Positions 63,416 to 64,000 of a DNA stretch of 64,000 nt are shown here, one piece after another. Every line of letters begins with the position of its first letter. Positions within the stretch are counted from its first letter, which is position 1. Source of the DNA: Paenibacillus sp. cl123 (GTDB lineage: Bacteria; Bacillota; Bacilli; Paenibacillales; NBRC-103111); the NCBI RefSeq assembly GCF_900101595.1, contig NZ_FMYY01000017.1, positions 1-64,000 of the forward strand, in the 5' to 3' direction. Under the pieces are notes generated by a model. It did not search any database. It had not been told where the DNA came from and saw only the letters and a list, made by a program, of their open reading frames with translations. The position numbers and the translations under genes are program-made.

Positions 63416-64000
63416 TTAGCGCTTCACGGTTTGATACCATGCGCGAGCCCGCTTGGTCACCTCGGCGCCGCCGCTTTTGTTCCACTTGTCGACGAACTCG
63501 TCGAATTTGCTGACCGGCCACTCGCCGATAATGATCTTGCTCATATACTCCTGATACATCGTATGATTTTTCAGATCGGAGAACCCGTCGTAGATGGCGG
63601 AAGGAATGCCGTCTCCGGCAATCGTCCGGCCGTAAGGCTGCATATCCTGCACAATCCGGTCTCTCATTTCGAAGATCCGCTTCTGATCGGGCGTAGAGGA
63701 GGCGATCTGAATTTCTGCCTGCTTGTTGATTTCCTCCATGCCGGTGATGAAGCTGGCGAGCATCTTCGACTCCTGCTTGGCCGGATCGCTAGGCAGCAGA
63801 ATCCGCTTGCCGTCCTTCACCTCGTAGTGCATGCCCTCCACGCCCAGCTGCGTTTTATCCGCATTGGCCGGGTTGGCCGACCAGTCGAGCAGCTTCAGCG
63901 CGTTGATCGTCGTTTGCTCATTTTTGTTGGCGATGACCCACTGAGGACGGTTGATCTGCGTGTTGGTGATGAAGCCGTCGTACCCCTCGACCTTCGGCAC
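63416..64000 (-). CDS. Extracellular solute-binding protein, C-terminal part (cut by the window edge)
   Basis: The last 194 residues of an LplA-type solute-binding protein: QWVIANKNEQTTINALKLLDW, GVEGMHYEVKDGKRILLP and the family end EWPVSKFDEFVDKWNKSGG followed by a Trp-Tyr motif. The gene continues beyond the right edge, so signal peptide and partners are not visible. It marks the start of a second sugar ABC system on the minus strand. Confidence 0.88.
   Translation of the reverse strand: MPKVEGYDGFITNTQINRPQWVIANKNEQTTINALKLLDWSANPANADKTQLGVEGMHYEVKDGKRILLPSDPAKQESKMLASFITGMEEINKQAEIQIASSTPDQKRIFEMRDRIVQDMQPYGRTIAGDGIPSAIYDGFSDLKNHTMYQEYMSKIIIGEWPVSKFDEFVDKWNKSGGAEVTKRARAWYQTVKR

Noticed and set aside
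1..64000. Search for tRNA or rRNA genes and CRISPR arrays
   Set aside because: No cloverleaf-like sequences, rRNA segments or regularly spaced repeats were recognised by eye in the intergenic regions.

Overview
The window looks like a chromosomal segment of a spore-forming Gram-positive bacterium of the Paenibacillaceae, probably Paenibacillus or a close relative. The basis is two alpha/beta-type small acid-soluble spore proteins, a YlbJ sporulation membrane protein, YutD next to LipA, a YfhP-like protein, a Trp T-box before trpS, strong AGGAGG ribosome sites with many TTG/GTG starts, and LplB/LplC-type sugar ABC transporters with a YesS-like membrane-bound AraC regulator. This assignment comes from gene content read by eye; no database search was possible.

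Left part (1-30.6 kb) is mostly housekeeping. It opens with the truncated 5' end of an IS110-family element whose long non-coding end may carry a bridge RNA. Then come guanine deaminase, larC and larB (nickel-pincer cofactor; LarC lacks its usual C-terminal half and ends in a huge His-rich tail), lipA-yutD, nadK, a zinc-ribbon membrane protein, an alpha-glucan phosphorylase, ylbJ, a tiny membrane peptide, a truncated haemoglobin, a DUF2225 protein, a YycC-like protein, an M3 oligopeptidase, a chemotaxis receptor, a MerR-thioredoxin pair with a textbook MerR operator, a His-rich CadA-type P-type ATPase with an ArsR-like operator, a CapA lipoprotein, a permease pair with a Zur-box-like site, trpS under a T-box, two nearly identical SASPs and a YfhP-like protein.

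Right part (30.6-64 kb) is one carbohydrate-utilisation locus. It encodes three giant secreted heparinase II/III-type enzymes (about 1974, 1783 and 1743 aa), a small Ig-like secreted protein, a Tat-exported beta-helix protein, a cell-surface protein made of a cohesin-like domain, an Asn-Gly linker and three SLH domains, an LplB-LplC-lipoprotein ABC importer, a membrane AraC-type regulator, a second beta-helix lyase-like protein with DNRLRE modules, and the end of another solute-binding protein at the right edge.

The main discovery candidate is that two of the giant enzymes end in a cohesin-like domain plus a dockerin-like domain, and the gene between them encodes an SLH-anchored cohesin-like protein. 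Together this looks like a compact, cellulosome-like surface complex built around uronic-acid polysaccharide lyases instead of cellulases. A simple model is that enzymes dock on the cell surface, cut a polysaccharide, and the ABC importer takes up the oligosaccharides under control of the YesS-like regulator and catabolite repression. Substrate and binding specificities are inferred, not shown.
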